DNA of 64,000 bases from Nereida sp965655635 (GCF_965655635.1 NZ_CBFHHE010000008.1:26244-90243), one strand, 5' to 3'; positions 1 to 8,829 are shown, counted from the first letter of the stretch. Notes: generated by a model from the sequence alone, not told the origin. Numbers and translations are program-made.

Positions 1-668
1 TTGTTGTTGCCAGTTGTGTGGAACGCCCAAATGTGAACGATCACCAGACCGGCAATGATAAACGGCATGAGATAGTGCAGGCTGAAGAAACGGTTCAGCG
101 CAGGCTGGCCAACAGCGGATGCACCAAGCAACCATGTTTGAATGCTTTCACCAACAAACGGGATCGCACCGAATAGGCCAGTGATAACCGCTGTACCGTG
201 GAACGACATCTGGCCCCAAGGGAGAACGTAACCCATGAATGCTGTACCCATCATCAACAGGTAGATCAGCATGCCGATGATCCATGTCACCTCACGTGGC
301 GCTTTGTACGAGCCATAGTATAGGCCACGGAAAATGTGGGCATATACAGCGACAAAGAACAGCGACGCACCGTTCATGTGGAAATAGCGGATCATATGGC
401 CGCCGTTCACGTCACGCATGATGTGCTCAACAGACGCAAACGCCATATCAACGTGCGGTACATAGTGCATAACCAGCACGATGCCGGTGATGATTTGAAG
501 TGCCAGAGTAAACGTCAGAACGATACCCCAGATCCACATCCAGTTAAGGTTCTTTGGTGTGGGAAGCATAAGTGTGTCATAAAGCAGGCCTACAATGGGA
601 AGGCGCTTGTGCAGCCATTTCTGGCCGTCTGACTTTGGTTCATAGTGGTCGTGTGGAATTCCAGACAT
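1..668 (-). CDS. petB: Cytochrome b of the bc1 complex (N-terminal part, runs off the window)
   Basis: Membrane subunit of ubiquinol:cytochrome c oxidoreductase, which carries the two b hemes and the quinol sites. About 222 N-terminal residues are visible, beginning MSGIPHDHYEPKSDGQKW. A hydrophobic helix (residues about 40-65) is followed by RYFHMNGASLFF, a GYVLPWGQMSFHGTAVI stretch and an HYLMPFIIAG helix, all typical of cytochrome b, with several candidate heme-ligand histidines. The reading frame is open to the window edge, so the second half is missing. It starts 12 bases after the Rieske gene stop on the same strand, the usual petA-petB order, and petC should follow outside the window. 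The family call is secure. Confidence 0.97.
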   Translation of the reverse strand, partial: MSGIPHDHYEPKSDGQKWLHKRLPIVGLLYDTLMLPTPKNLNWMWIWGIVLTFTLALQIITGIVLVMHYVPHVDMAFASVEHIMRDVNGGHMIRYFHMNGASLFFVAVYAHIFRGLYYGSYKAPREVTWIIGMLIYLLMMGTAFMGYVLPWGQMSFHGTAVITGLFGAIPFVGESIQTWLLGASAVGQPALNRFFSLHYLMPFIIAGLVIVHIWAFHTTGNN

Positions 669-680
669 ATGGTATCTCCC

Positions 681-1244
681 TTAACCGAGTTGGATTGTTG
701 TTTCGTCGACAAACGATGCCGTTGGAACGGGCAAGTTGCGTGGCGCTGGACCCTTACGGATACGGCCTGCGGTGTCGTAGTGTGAACCGTGGCATGGGCA
801 GAACCAGCCGTTAAATTCACCAGCACCGTCGCCAAGAGGCACACAACCAAGGTGGGTACAAACGCCCATCATAACCAACCACTCGCCGTTTTCATCAAGA
901 GAACGGTTCTCATCGGACGCATCCGCATCCGCAGCAATGTTCGCGTTGTCAGCGTTCGCATCCGGCAGAGCACCAAGATCAACCGCGCGCGCTTCGGCGA
1001 TTTCTTCTGGGTTACGGCGGCGGATAAACACAGGCTTACCTTGCCAAAGAACAGTAATTTGCGTGCCGGGCTCAACATCGGCCACATCCACGCGGATGGA
1101 TGCCAATGCCAAAACGTCAGCACTTGGGTTCATCTGGTTGACCAGTGGCCAAACGGCAGCGCCGGTAACCACAGCACCTGCGCCAGCGGTGGCGTAGTAG
1201 ATGAAGTCGCGGCGGGTGCCTTGCGTATTTTCTGCGTGAGACAC
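681..1244 (-). CDS. petA: Ubiquinol-cytochrome c reductase Rieske iron-sulfur subunit
   Basis: The 2Fe-2S subunit that carries electrons from quinol to cytochrome c1. The 187-residue protein begins with a Tat-like segment (GTRRDFIYYATAGAGAV) that doubles as the membrane anchor. The cluster-binding motifs CTHLGC (near residue 130) and CPCHGSHYD (near 150) are both present, supplying two Cys and two His. The start codon appears to be GTG, with a GGGGAG ribosome site about 10 bases upstream. Residues about 93-113 form an Ala/Asp/Asn-rich acidic insert just before the cluster fold. An acidic extra segment is known in the Rhodobacter sphaeroides Rieske protein, so this supports a Rhodobacterales origin. 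First gene of the petABC operon. Confidence 0.97.
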   Translation of the reverse strand: MSHAENTQGTRRDFIYYATAGAGAVVTGAAVWPLVNQMNPSADVLALASIRVDVADVEPGTQITVLWQGKPVFIRRRNPEEIAEARAVDLGALPDANADNANIAADADASDENRSLDENGEWLVMMGVCTHLGCVPLGDGAGEFNGWFCPCHGSHYDTAGRIRKGPAPRNLPVPTASFVDETTIQLG

Positions 1245-1441
1245 GATCGTGTTCTCCCCTTGTTTCCATTAGGCGGATCGGCCGAATGGGTCGATCAAAT
1301 ATGAACAGGCCACAGGGAATCCTGCAGCCGCTATCGACACGGTATTTAGAACGCGGATTGCAATCCGTCCAGCACACATTGAAGTCTGCCCGCCAAACTG
1401 CTCCAGTATGTCGCACAAACATACCTATTTTTTGCATGTGT

Positions 1442-2071
1442 TTACGGATTTGAAGGGAAATAAACGGGCTCTGAAGGGTTTAGCTCGTCCCATCGCTCGT
1501 ATTTGTTCATGATCGATTGAAACAGAGGCGACGCCAAAAAATCACCTAGCCATTTTTGAACGCATGGGTAGGGCTGCTCGGCGAACCATGTCGCGTCCGT
1601 GTTTGCAAATTGGCGAATGAACGGGAGAATGGCGTAATCGGCCAGCGATGCTGTATGACCGCCAAGCCAAGGTCCTGACAGGCGCGCCTCAAGCGTTGCA
1701 ATAAATGTGCAGGCTTTTTCACGCTCGGCGTTTGGGTCGGTGCCCGGAAAGCGCGTTGCGTATTTCGTGCGATCAAGGGCGGATTTGAATGGCCCGTCAT
1801 TCAGGGCGATTAACTCGGCATCCTCGCCTGACAATGCACCAAGCGGATGATCTGCCAACGCCCACTTCATTACATCAAGGCTTTCTTCAATCACCTCATC
1901 GCCAATCATCAAAACGGGAACTGTGCCTTTGGGGGATGCAGTAAGCATTGCCGCCGGCTTATCGCGTAAGATGATTTCGCGTAGCTCAACGCGGGTTTGC
2001 GACAGCGTAATCGCCAAGCGTGCGCGCATCGCGTAGGGGCAGCGCCTGAATGAATACAGTACAGGTGTCAT
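1442..2071 (-). CDS. Glutathione S-transferase family protein
   Basis: Predicted cytosolic GST of 209 residues. The N-terminal thioredoxin-like domain opens MTPVLYSFRRCPYAMRARLA, with a CPYA motif where glutaredoxin-like and omega/beta-type GSTs carry the catalytic Cys. SPKGTVPVL (cis-Pro loop) and EESLDVMKW (the glutamate-serine pair that contacts the gamma-glutamyl group) follow. The C-terminal all-helical domain is consistent in length. Its start overlaps the mtaB stop by four bases (ATGA), so it is probably co-translated with mtaB and dapF. The substrate cannot be read from the sequence. Confidence 0.9.
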   Translation of the reverse strand: MTPVLYSFRRCPYAMRARLAITLSQTRVELREIILRDKPAAMLTASPKGTVPVLMIGDEVIEESLDVMKWALADHPLGALSGEDAELIALNDGPFKSALDRTKYATRFPGTDPNAEREKACTFIATLEARLSGPWLGGHTASLADYAILPFIRQFANTDATWFAEQPYPCVQKWLGDFLASPLFQSIMNKYERWDELNPSEPVYFPSNP

Positions 2072-3321
2072 GCAACCAGATGTGTTGCCGTGTGCCCTGT
2101 GATCACCGCCTGCACGATCTGGCTTTCTGGCTGATCTGTTTCAAAATGCACTTCGGTGAATTGCTCCGTGCGCCCCATCCGTGGGTTTTCCATCAGCACG
2201 TTGTGGGTCTGGCCCACTTGCTGGGCTAAATGCGCGTTGACCTGCGCATCACCAGCGGCCCGCAGCCGTGCTGCACGGTCTTTGATTGCGCCACCTTGCA
2301 CCGCAGGCATGCGCGCAGCAGGCGTCCCGGGGCGTGGTGAATAGGGAAAGACATGCAGCCACGTCAGATCACATTCCTCAACCAGCTTCAAAGAATTCTC
2401 AAACATCTCTTCGGTCTCGGTCGGAAAACCTGCAATGATGTCTGCGCCAAAAGTCATGTCAGGGCGTAGCTTTCGCGCTTCTTGGCAGAACGCGATCGCG
2501 TCACCGCGTAGGTGCCGCCGCTTCATTCGCTTGAGGATCAGATCATCCCCCGCCTGCAGCGAAAGGTGCAGATGTGGCATCAGGCGCGGCTGTGTGGCGA
2601 TGGCTTCCATCAGGGCGTCGTCGACCTCAATACTATCAATGCTTGAAATACGTAGGCGGGGCAGGTCAGGCACCAATTTCAAGATGCGGATCACCAAGTC
2701 ACCCAGTTTGGGTGCCATCGGCAAATCCGCACCCCATGAGGTCAGATCAACACCAGTCAGAACGACCTCGTTATATCCGCGGCCCACAAGCCGCTTGATC
2801 TGCTCAACCACCACGCCTGCTGCTACGGATCGTGAATTGCCCCGACCGTAAGGGATGATGCAAAATGTGCAGCGGTGATCGCATCCGTTCTGGACCTGCA
2901 CATAGGCGCGGCTGCGTGTGCCAAAGCCGTCAATCAAATGCCCTGCGGTTTCCGTAACAGACATAATGTCGTCAACTTGAACGGGCTCAACCTTACCGAC
3001 AAAGTCCGCCGCAAGCCCTGACCATGTGCCGGCGTCCATTTTCTCAGTGTTGCCGATAACTGCGTCGACCTCATCCATTTGGGCGAAACTGTCGGGGTCA
3101 ATTTGTGCGGCGCAACCGGTCACGATAACCTTGGCGTCGGGGTTTTCACGACGAAGCTTACGGATGTCTTTGCGCGCTTTGCGCACAGCCTCGGCGGTCA
3201 CAGCGCAGGTGTTGATGATGACTCCATCATTTAGGCCAGCGCCTTGGGCCAGCTCTTTCATCGCCGCGGTCTCATAGGCGTTCAGGCGGCATCCGTGGTT
3301 TGAGAAAATAGGTGCGCTCAT
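2068..3321 (-). CDS. mtaB: tRNA t6A37 methylthiotransferase (MtaB family radical SAM)
   Basis: Likely converts N6-threonylcarbamoyladenosine-37 of tRNAs to its 2-methylthio form. The protein starts MSAPIFSNHGCRLNAYET, placing the first cluster-binding Cys of the N-terminal UPF0004 domain near residue 10, with further Cys in NTCAVTAEA and VTGCAAQ. The radical-SAM core has the CDHRCTFCIIPYGRG CX3CX2C motif near residue 155. The MtaB branch is favoured over MiaB and RimO by length and by the HGCRLN opening, and this is an inference. The ATG at 3321 overlaps the dapF stop (ATGA), which decides it over a longer in-frame start at 3336. Middle gene of dapF-mtaB-GST. Confidence 0.93.
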   Translation of the reverse strand: MSAPIFSNHGCRLNAYETAAMKELAQGAGLNDGVIINTCAVTAEAVRKARKDIRKLRRENPDAKVIVTGCAAQIDPDSFAQMDEVDAVIGNTEKMDAGTWSGLAADFVGKVEPVQVDDIMSVTETAGHLIDGFGTRSRAYVQVQNGCDHRCTFCIIPYGRGNSRSVAAGVVVEQIKRLVGRGYNEVVLTGVDLTSWGADLPMAPKLGDLVIRILKLVPDLPRLRISSIDSIEVDDALMEAIATQPRLMPHLHLSLQAGDDLILKRMKRRHLRGDAIAFCQEARKLRPDMTFGADIIAGFPTETEEMFENSLKLVEECDLTWLHVFPYSPRPGTPAARMPAVQGGAIKDRAARLRAAGDAQVNAHLAQQVGQTHNVLMENPRMGRTEQFTEVHFETDQPESQIVQAVITGHTATHLVA

Positions 3322-4118
3322 AAGCCCGCCAACCAATCGGCTGTTAGAACACCGTCAAAAACATGGGCTGTCGGGCCGGTCATCCAAACGCCATCATCAC
3401 GCCAATCAATCACTAACGTACCGCCATCCAAATCAATTTGCACTTTGCGTCCGGTCAATCCGCGACGATGCGCAGCAACAGCAGTGGCGCAGGAAGACGA
3501 ACCAGAGGCCAGCGTGATACCTGCGCCGCGCTCCCATACGCGCATCCGCAGATGGTCAGGACCCAAAACATGAGCGACTTGGACATTGGTCCGTTCGGGG
3601 TAAAGCGGATGGTGCTCGTGCTTATGACCAAAAGACGTCAGATCAACTGCCTCGGCATCATCCACAAAGAAAGTGCAATGCGGGTTGCCCATGCCAGTCG
3701 CCGCAGGGCTGCCATCAATCGGAAGTGATAGGGTATCCAGTGGCTCGGCAAGCGGCACGTCGTGCCACTCAAGTTGCGGCTGGCCCATGTTGATCCATGT
3801 TTCACCTTCAACCATCACTGCCTGAAGTGCGCCGCGGCCCGTGTGAAGCGCAAGCTCTGTCACGCCCGTCATTGCCATTTCGCGCTCAGCGATACAGCGG
3901 GTCGCATTTCCACACGCCCCCGATGTGGATCCGTCCGAGTTGTAAAACGTCAGACGCAGCCCGTCCTCGATGACGGCCAGTTGGTCGAATCCCACGCCGC
4001 GATTCCTGTCAGCGATGGCCGCAACCAGCTTTGCAGACACCACAGGACCACCATTACGACTGTCGATCACGACAAAATCGTTTCCGGCACCGTGCATTTT
4101 CATAAAATTGACGGGCAT
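3318..4118 (-). CDS. dapF: Diaminopimelate epimerase
   Basis: Interconverts LL- and meso-diaminopimelate in lysine and peptidoglycan synthesis. The PLP-independent racemase fold is recognised by FMKMHGAGNDFVVID at the N terminus, the first catalytic Cys in SGACGNATRC and the second in LASGSSSCATAVAA. Length from the chosen ATG is 266 residues, close to the family norm. Two start choices exist, ATG 4118 and ATG 4139, and neither has a clear ribosome site. A still longer reading frame to 4205 would run into the tRNA promoter and is unlikely. First gene of an overlapping operon with mtaB and GST, divergent from tRNA-Lys. Confidence 0.95.
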   Translation of the reverse strand: MPVNFMKMHGAGNDFVVIDSRNGGPVVSAKLVAAIADRNRGVGFDQLAVIEDGLRLTFYNSDGSTSGACGNATRCIAEREMAMTGVTELALHTGRGALQAVMVEGETWINMGQPQLEWHDVPLAEPLDTLSLPIDGSPAATGMGNPHCTFFVDDAEAVDLTSFGHKHEHHPLYPERTNVQVAHVLGPDHLRMRVWERGAGITLASGSSSCATAVAAHRRGLTGRKVQIDLDGGTLVIDWRDDGVWMTGPTAHVFDGVLTADWLAGL

Positions 4119-4195
4119 ATGATCAGTATTTTTGGTCATTTGAGCGGATATAGGGATTTCATAATAAAAGGGAAAGAGATTCTGAAAAAACGGGG

Positions 4196-4224
4196 TTGAC
4201 CCCATTGGAGTGTCTTTCTAGACA
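4196..4224 (+). promoter_or_regulatory. Probable sigma-70-type promoter of tRNA-Lys
   Basis: TTGACC (4196-4201) matches the -35 consensus in five of six positions. It is followed at 17 bases by a weaker -10 element around TAGACA (4219-4224). The first base of the mature tRNA is 13 bases further on, a sensible distance for a tRNA promoter. Read by eye only. Confidence 0.5.
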
Positions 4225-4236
4225 AGCGCCTTGTGT

Positions 4237-4312
4237 GGGCCCTTAGCTCAGCTGGTAGAGCGGCTGACTTTTAATCAGTAGGTCACAGGTTCGAACCCTG
4301 TAGGGCTCACCA
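4237..4312 (+). tRNA. tRNA-Lys (anticodon TTT)
   Basis: A 76-base cloverleaf. The acceptor stem GGGCCCT pairs with AGGGCTC (one G-U), and the D arm contains AGCTCAGCTGGTAGAGC. The anticodon stem-loop GCTGA-CTTTTAA-TCAGT gives anticodon TTT, and the T arm is ACAGGTTCGAACCCTGT. The CCA tail is encoded (4310-4312). Lies between the divergent dapF and the reductive dehalogenase gene. Confidence 0.97.
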
Positions 4313-4439
4313 TTTTCTCTCACTTCTACCATGAGAGTGATGCGTGAACACGCGAGGCACCGGATGCCGCCGCAAGGCATTCCACTTCGTCACATAATGC
4401 TGCTACCACTGTTCCAAACAACCTTTGGATCACAGCTTT

Positions 4440-7400
4440 ATGACTGTTCGCTTCTTCTCTGACAAAACGCGTCCCATTCATATGGGGCCATACCCCTCAG
4501 AGCTTTTGGCGCGGGGCGAGCAGCCGATGTTGCGCGGCGTTCCAAAGCAGACCCAACTGACGTTCACGTCTGATAAGCCACATTCTGTCATCAATGCCAT
4601 GCGCGAACATCAAGCAATGCTAGATGCCATCCGTGACGGGCTGATTAACCGTGGGCAAAGCGATATCCCATCGGATATTCAAGAGCGCGCGGACCATCTT
4701 AAGGCCTTTGGCTTTTTCAACGATGCAGCCGCTGTCGGTATTTGCCGCATCATGGATACGGATCGCCTCGAGGCGCCGTTTCGCAACCCTGACATCGACC
4801 GTTTGGCCCATGACCTGCAAACGCGGCAAACCAAATCGCTGGCATCAGGCATTGATATGATTATGGCCGATCTGAAAGACTCGGTCCAAGCGCCTGTGAC
4901 CTCAATTGATGATCACACCCACGCCATTGTATTTTTGTACGAAAATCCGCGGGATATTTTACCGGATGAAATTGGTACAAAATGGATCGAGGGTGCCTAT
5001 GCCCACCGCGCGGCTTTGCTGGCGTCTGAGTCTGCGACTGTCATTGCCAATTACTTACGCGTTTTGGGGTATTCGGCGCGCGCGCATACGGCCAGCACCA
5101 GTGATGTGGACCTTGGCCGTCTTTCGGTCAGCGCTGGCCTTACAACTGTTGAAAATGGTGCGCTGACCCATCCTTACGTTGGTACGCGGTTTGGTCTGGC
5201 TGTTGTGACAACCTCGCTTGATCTTGCGGCCGATCGCCCGCTTGTCCCGTTGGCTGAGCAACCCAAAAGTGCGTTTGGCATCCGTTGGAAACTTGGCACA
5301 AAATCAGCGAAAAATGCATTGAACGCGGCGCCTTTTGCCAAGCGGCGCTTTGTGGATGGGGCGCATGCGTTCGAGACACTTAAACGTGTAGATGACCCCA
5401 CAACTTACATTGACGAGGCGCGGGTGGCGCGCGTTCCAAAGCGCACAGACATGTTTGCGCGTGCGCAGTTCGGCGATATGGGCAAGCCGCTGCAAAAGGC
5501 CTCTACGGGTGGCTTGTATGTGCGAAAATCTGCTCCGTCATCGGCGCAGCGCCGTGCGCTTGGGGCGTTTGTTCTATTGCAAGACGGTGTGCCAGCGGCG
5601 GAAAAAGCGCAGCTAAGCCCGACTGAGGCCGCCAATTTGGTAAAAGCCACCAGCTACTTTTTGGGCGTCGACGCTGTTGGCATTTCGCGCTGCCCTGATT
5701 GGACGTGGTATTCGCACGATGCAACGGGTACACCGATCACGCCTACCCATGATCAGGCAATTTCGATGATTGTTGATCAGGGCTATCCGTCGATGGAGGG
5801 GTCGTCGGGGGATGATTGGATCGCGGTTGCGCAATCCATGCGCGCATATTTGCGGTTCTCTTTGTTGGGCGGTGTGTTGGCTAAACAAATCCGTAATCTT
5901 GGCTATTCCGCCAAGGCCCACACAGTGATGGACGGTGAGGTATTGCAGCCGCCGCTGTTGCTTTTGGCAGGGTTGGGCGAGGTCAGCCGCATTGGTGAAG
6001 TCATCCTTAACCCCTTTTTGGGGCCGCGCCTGAAATCTGGTGTGGTGACCACAGACCTGCCGCTTAGTCACGACAAGCCGATTGATTTCGGGCTGCAGAA
6101 CTTTTGTAACGCGTGCAACAAATGTGCGCGTGAGTGTCCAAGCGGGGCGATCACCGCAGGACCAAAGCTGATGTTCAATGGCTATGAGATTTGGAAATCT
6201 GATAGCCAGAAATGCACAACATACCGTGTTACAACACCAGGTGGCGCGATGTGTGGTCGCTGTATGAAAACTTGCCCGTGGAACCTTGAGGGGGTCTTCA
6301 AGGAAAAGCCCTTTCGGTGGGCTGCGATGAATGTGCCAAAAGCAGCACCGTTACTGGCAAAGCTTGATGATGCGGTTGGTAATGGCGGTTTGAACAGCGT
6401 CAAAAAGTGGTGGTGGGATCTCGAAATTACTGAGGATGGCGGCTACCGACCTACGGATAAACCTGTCAATGCGCGCGATCTGCAAAAGGATCTTGATCTG
6501 AGATACGAAGACCAAACCCTTGCGGTTTATCCGGCCAACCTTGCGCCGCACCCCTATCCGTACCCTTTTGAGATGGACCGAGAAGCCGGGATTAAAGCCT
6601 ACCGCGATATGATCACCGCAGACGCCTATAAGGCCAAGCTGGCGGGCGGCGAAGTGGCCGAGGTTGCGCACACCTACACCGCCGATGGGGACAGCCCTGT
6701 GATTGAGATGCGCATCTCAAAAGTCGAAAAGATGACGGCCGATATTACGAAATATGAATTCACTGCCGCAGACGGCGCGCCCCTTCCTGCGTGGCAGGCG
6801 GGTGCGCATTTGGACGTGTTGGTATCCCCAGAATATCTTCGCCAGTATTCCATGTCCGGTAATCCCGCTGACAGGACCACCTATCAAATCGGTGTGCTAC
6901 GCGAGGATGATGGCCGCGGGGGATCTAAGTTGATGCACCGCATTTTTGAAGAAGGCCGCAGGGTCTTTGTATCGCCCCCCATCAACCACTTTGCCCTTGA
7001 GCAGACAGAACATACCACGCTTTTGTTTGGTGGCGGGATTGGCATTACGCCGATGATCGCAATGGCCCATGAATTACATGCCGAAGGCCGTCCGTTTGCG
7101 TTGCACTACTCTGGCCGCACGCGCGCTTCGATGGGGTATCTGGATGATCTGGCAAATGCGCCATGGGCCAGCCATGTACATCTACACATCACTGACGAAG
7201 GTACGCGGGTTAATCTGGATGAAAGCATACCCGCCTATCAGCAGGGTATGCACATCTATACCTGTGGCGGTGAGGCTTACATGAAGTCTGTCATTCAATC
7301 TGCTGCGGCGCGGGGCTTTCCAGAAGAAGCGCGACATCTGGAGTATTTCATTGTGCCAGAGCAGCCTGATTACGTGAATGAGCCGTTTGGCATTAAGCTA

Positions 7401-7643
7401 AATGACGGGCGTACGCTTGAGGTGCCCAAAGATAAAACGGCGGCGGATGTTCTTAATGAAAACGGTATCCGCGTGGATGTAAAATGCTCGGATGGGATTT
7501 GTGGCGTGTGTAAATGCAGTGTGAAAAGCGGTGATGTTGAGCACCGTGATTTTGTGCTGTCAAAAGCACAGCGCGCAGACACAATCATTTTGTGCCAGTC
7601 GCGCGCTGCTGAAAAAGATGGGGTGCTAGAGGTTGATCTTTAG
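4440..7643 (+). CDS. rdhA: Self-sufficient cobalamin-dependent reductive dehalogenase fused to an FMN/2Fe-2S reductase
   Basis: Predicted cytosolic enzyme removing halide from organohalides with NAD(P)H as electron donor (inference from family). Residues about 1-545 are a RdhA core made of two related halves: the YLRVLGYSARAHT block near 210 recurs as QIRNLGYSAKAHT near 490, followed in both copies by VVTT. Two 4Fe-4S motifs follow: Cys556/559/562/566 (CNACNKCARECP) and Cys592/605/608/612 (ending CGRCMKTCPW). The C-terminal third is a phthalate dioxygenase reductase-like module: RQYSMSGNP near 801 (FMN), GGGIGITP near 864 (nucleotide), and a 2Fe-2S ferredoxin with Cys1016, 1021, 1024 and 1052. 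No Tat signal and no rdhB membrane anchor nearby, so this is the catabolic, not respiratory, class, as in Nitratireductor NpRdhA and Comamonas BhbA. ATG 4440 is preferred to TTG 4425, though its ribosome site is weak. The substrate is unknown; halogenated phenolics are the best guess. Confidence 0.9.
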   Translation: MTVRFFSDKTRPIHMGPYPSELLARGEQPMLRGVPKQTQLTFTSDKPHSVINAMREHQAMLDAIRDGLINRGQSDIPSDIQERADHLKAFGFFNDAAAVGICRIMDTDRLEAPFRNPDIDRLAHDLQTRQTKSLASGIDMIMADLKDSVQAPVTSIDDHTHAIVFLYENPRDILPDEIGTKWIEGAYAHRAALLASESATVIANYLRVLGYSARAHTASTSDVDLGRLSVSAGLTTVENGALTHPYVGTRFGLAVVTTSLDLAADRPLVPLAEQPKSAFGIRWKLGTKSAKNALNAAPFAKRRFVDGAHAFETLKRVDDPTTYIDEARVARVPKRTDMFARAQFGDMGKPLQKASTGGLYVRKSAPSSAQRRALGAFVLLQDGVPAAEKAQLSPTEAANLVKATSYFLGVDAVGISRCPDWTWYSHDATGTPITPTHDQAISMIVDQGYPSMEGSSGDDWIAVAQSMRAYLRFSLLGGVLAKQIRNLGYSAKAHTVMDGEVLQPPLLLLAGLGEVSRIGEVILNPFLGPRLKSGVVTTDLPLSHDKPIDFGLQNFCNACNKCARECPSGAITAGPKLMFNGYEIWKSDSQKCTTYRVTTPGGAMCGRCMKTCPWNLEGVFKEKPFRWAAMNVPKAAPLLAKLDDAVGNGGLNSVKKWWWDLEITEDGGYRPTDKPVNARDLQKDLDLRYEDQTLAVYPANLAPHPYPYPFEMDREAGIKAYRDMITADAYKAKLAGGEVAEVAHTYTADGDSPVIEMRISKVEKMTADITKYEFTAADGAPLPAWQAGAHLDVLVSPEYLRQYSMSGNPADRTTYQIGVLREDDGRGGSKLMHRIFEEGRRVFVSPPINHFALEQTEHTTLLFGGGIGITPMIAMAHELHAEGRPFALHYSGRTRASMGYLDDLANAPWASHVHLHITDEGTRVNLDESIPAYQQGMHIYTCGGEAYMKSVIQSAAARGFPEEARHLEYFIVPEQPDYVNEPFGIKLNDGRTLEVPKDKTAADVLNENGIRVDVKCSDGICGVCKCSVKSGDVEHRDFVLSKAQRADTIILCQSRAAEKDGVLEVDL

Positions 7644-7644
7644 A

Positions 7645-8829
7645 TCAATCCTGCGCGGCCATGCCTGCTTCGGCCTCAATTTGCTTGCGTGATTTACGCT
7701 CGCGCTCGGTCGTGGACTTTAGCTGACCACATGCTGCCATGATGTCTTCGCCGCGCGGTTTGCGCACTGGGCTTGAGTAGCCTGCGTTGTAAACAATATC
7801 TGCGAACGCACGAATGCGGTTGTTCGACGAGCGTTCATAAGGTGCGCCTGGCCATTCGTTGAACGGGATCAAGTTGATCTTAGCCGGGATGCCCTCGATC
7901 AATTTTACCAAGCGATGCGCATCTTCGTCACTGTCGTTCACGCCCTTAAGCATCACATATTCAAACGTAATCCGTTCAGAGTTGCTTGCCTTTGGATAGG
8001 CGCGCAACGCATCCAAAAGCGCCTTGATGTTCCACCGCTTGTTAATCGGTACAAGGGTATCACGGATGGGGTCTGTGGTGGCGTGGAAAGACACCGCCAA
8101 CTGACAACCAATTTCTTGGGCGGTGCGGGCAATCTCGGGTACCACACCGCTGGTCGACAAAGTGATACGGCGGCGTGACAGCTGGATGCCCTCTGGGTCC
8201 ATCGCAATCTTCATCGCGTCGCGGACGTTCTCAAAGTTGTAAAGCGGCTCACCCATGCCCATCAGAACGATGTTCGACAGCAATCGCCCTTCAACATGCT
8301 TTTCACCCGGTGTTGGCCATTCTTCCAGATCGTCCCGCGCCATCATAACTTGGCCGATGATTTCACCCGCGGTCAGGTTACGGACAAGCTTTTGCGTACC
8401 CGTGTGACAGAATGAACACGTCAGCGTGCAGCCAACCTGCGAGCTGATGCACAAGGTGCCGCGATCTGTTTCGGGGATATAAACCACCTCAACTTCGTGG
8501 CCGCCAGCGATACGTACCAACCACTTGCGGGTGCCGTCGCTGCTTACTTGTTTTGATACAACTTCGGGGATCTCAATTATGAAATTCTCTGCAAGTTCGG
8601 CACGGTATGCTTTGGACAGGTTTGTCATCGCATCAAAGTCGCGCACCCCCCATTGATAGAGCCACTGCCAAATCTGGCCTGCTCGCATTCTGGCCTGCTT
8701 TTCGGGCGCACCCGCCTCGATTAGTGCTTCGCGCAACGCAGAGCGTGTCAGTCCGATCAGGTTAACTGGCCCGTCCACTTGCTTGCGCGGGATCGTCAAT
8801 ACATCTGGCGTAACGGGTGCATTGGCCAT
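7645..8829 (-). CDS. rlmN: Dual-specificity 23S rRNA A2503 / tRNA A37 C2-methyltransferase
   Basis: Radical-SAM methyltransferase acting on 23S rRNA A2503 and some tRNAs. The CX3CX2C cluster motif appears as CTLTCSFCHTGTQKL, and the C-terminal methyl-carrying Cys is in EDIMAACGQLKS. MGMGEPLYNF and the SFHATTD block are family hallmarks. Length from the chosen ATG is 394 residues, near the E. coli enzyme. ATG 8829 is chosen over 8874 because GGAGA lies nine bases upstream and homologues begin near MANAPV. Convergent with the dehalogenase gene, with a single base between the two stops. Confidence 0.96.
   Translation of the reverse strand: MANAPVTPDVLTIPRKQVDGPVNLIGLTRSALREALIEAGAPEKQARMRAGQIWQWLYQWGVRDFDAMTNLSKAYRAELAENFIIEIPEVVSKQVSSDGTRKWLVRIAGGHEVEVVYIPETDRGTLCISSQVGCTLTCSFCHTGTQKLVRNLTAGEIIGQVMMARDDLEEWPTPGEKHVEGRLLSNIVLMGMGEPLYNFENVRDAMKIAMDPEGIQLSRRRITLSTSGVVPEIARTAQEIGCQLAVSFHATTDPIRDTLVPINKRWNIKALLDALRAYPKASNSERITFEYVMLKGVNDSDEDAHRLVKLIEGIPAKINLIPFNEWPGAPYERSSNNRIRAFADIVYNAGYSSPVRKPRGEDIMAACGQLKSTTERERKSRKQIEAEAGMAAQD

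Noticed and set aside
4237..4312. Attachment site at tRNA-Lys
   Set aside because: I found no repeat of the tRNA 3' end downstream and no integrase, so an att site is unsupported.
7633..7648. Inverted repeat TTGATCT-TT-AGATCAA at the rdhA/rlmN stops
   Set aside because: The stem is AT-rich with a two-base loop and no T run; too weak to call a terminator.
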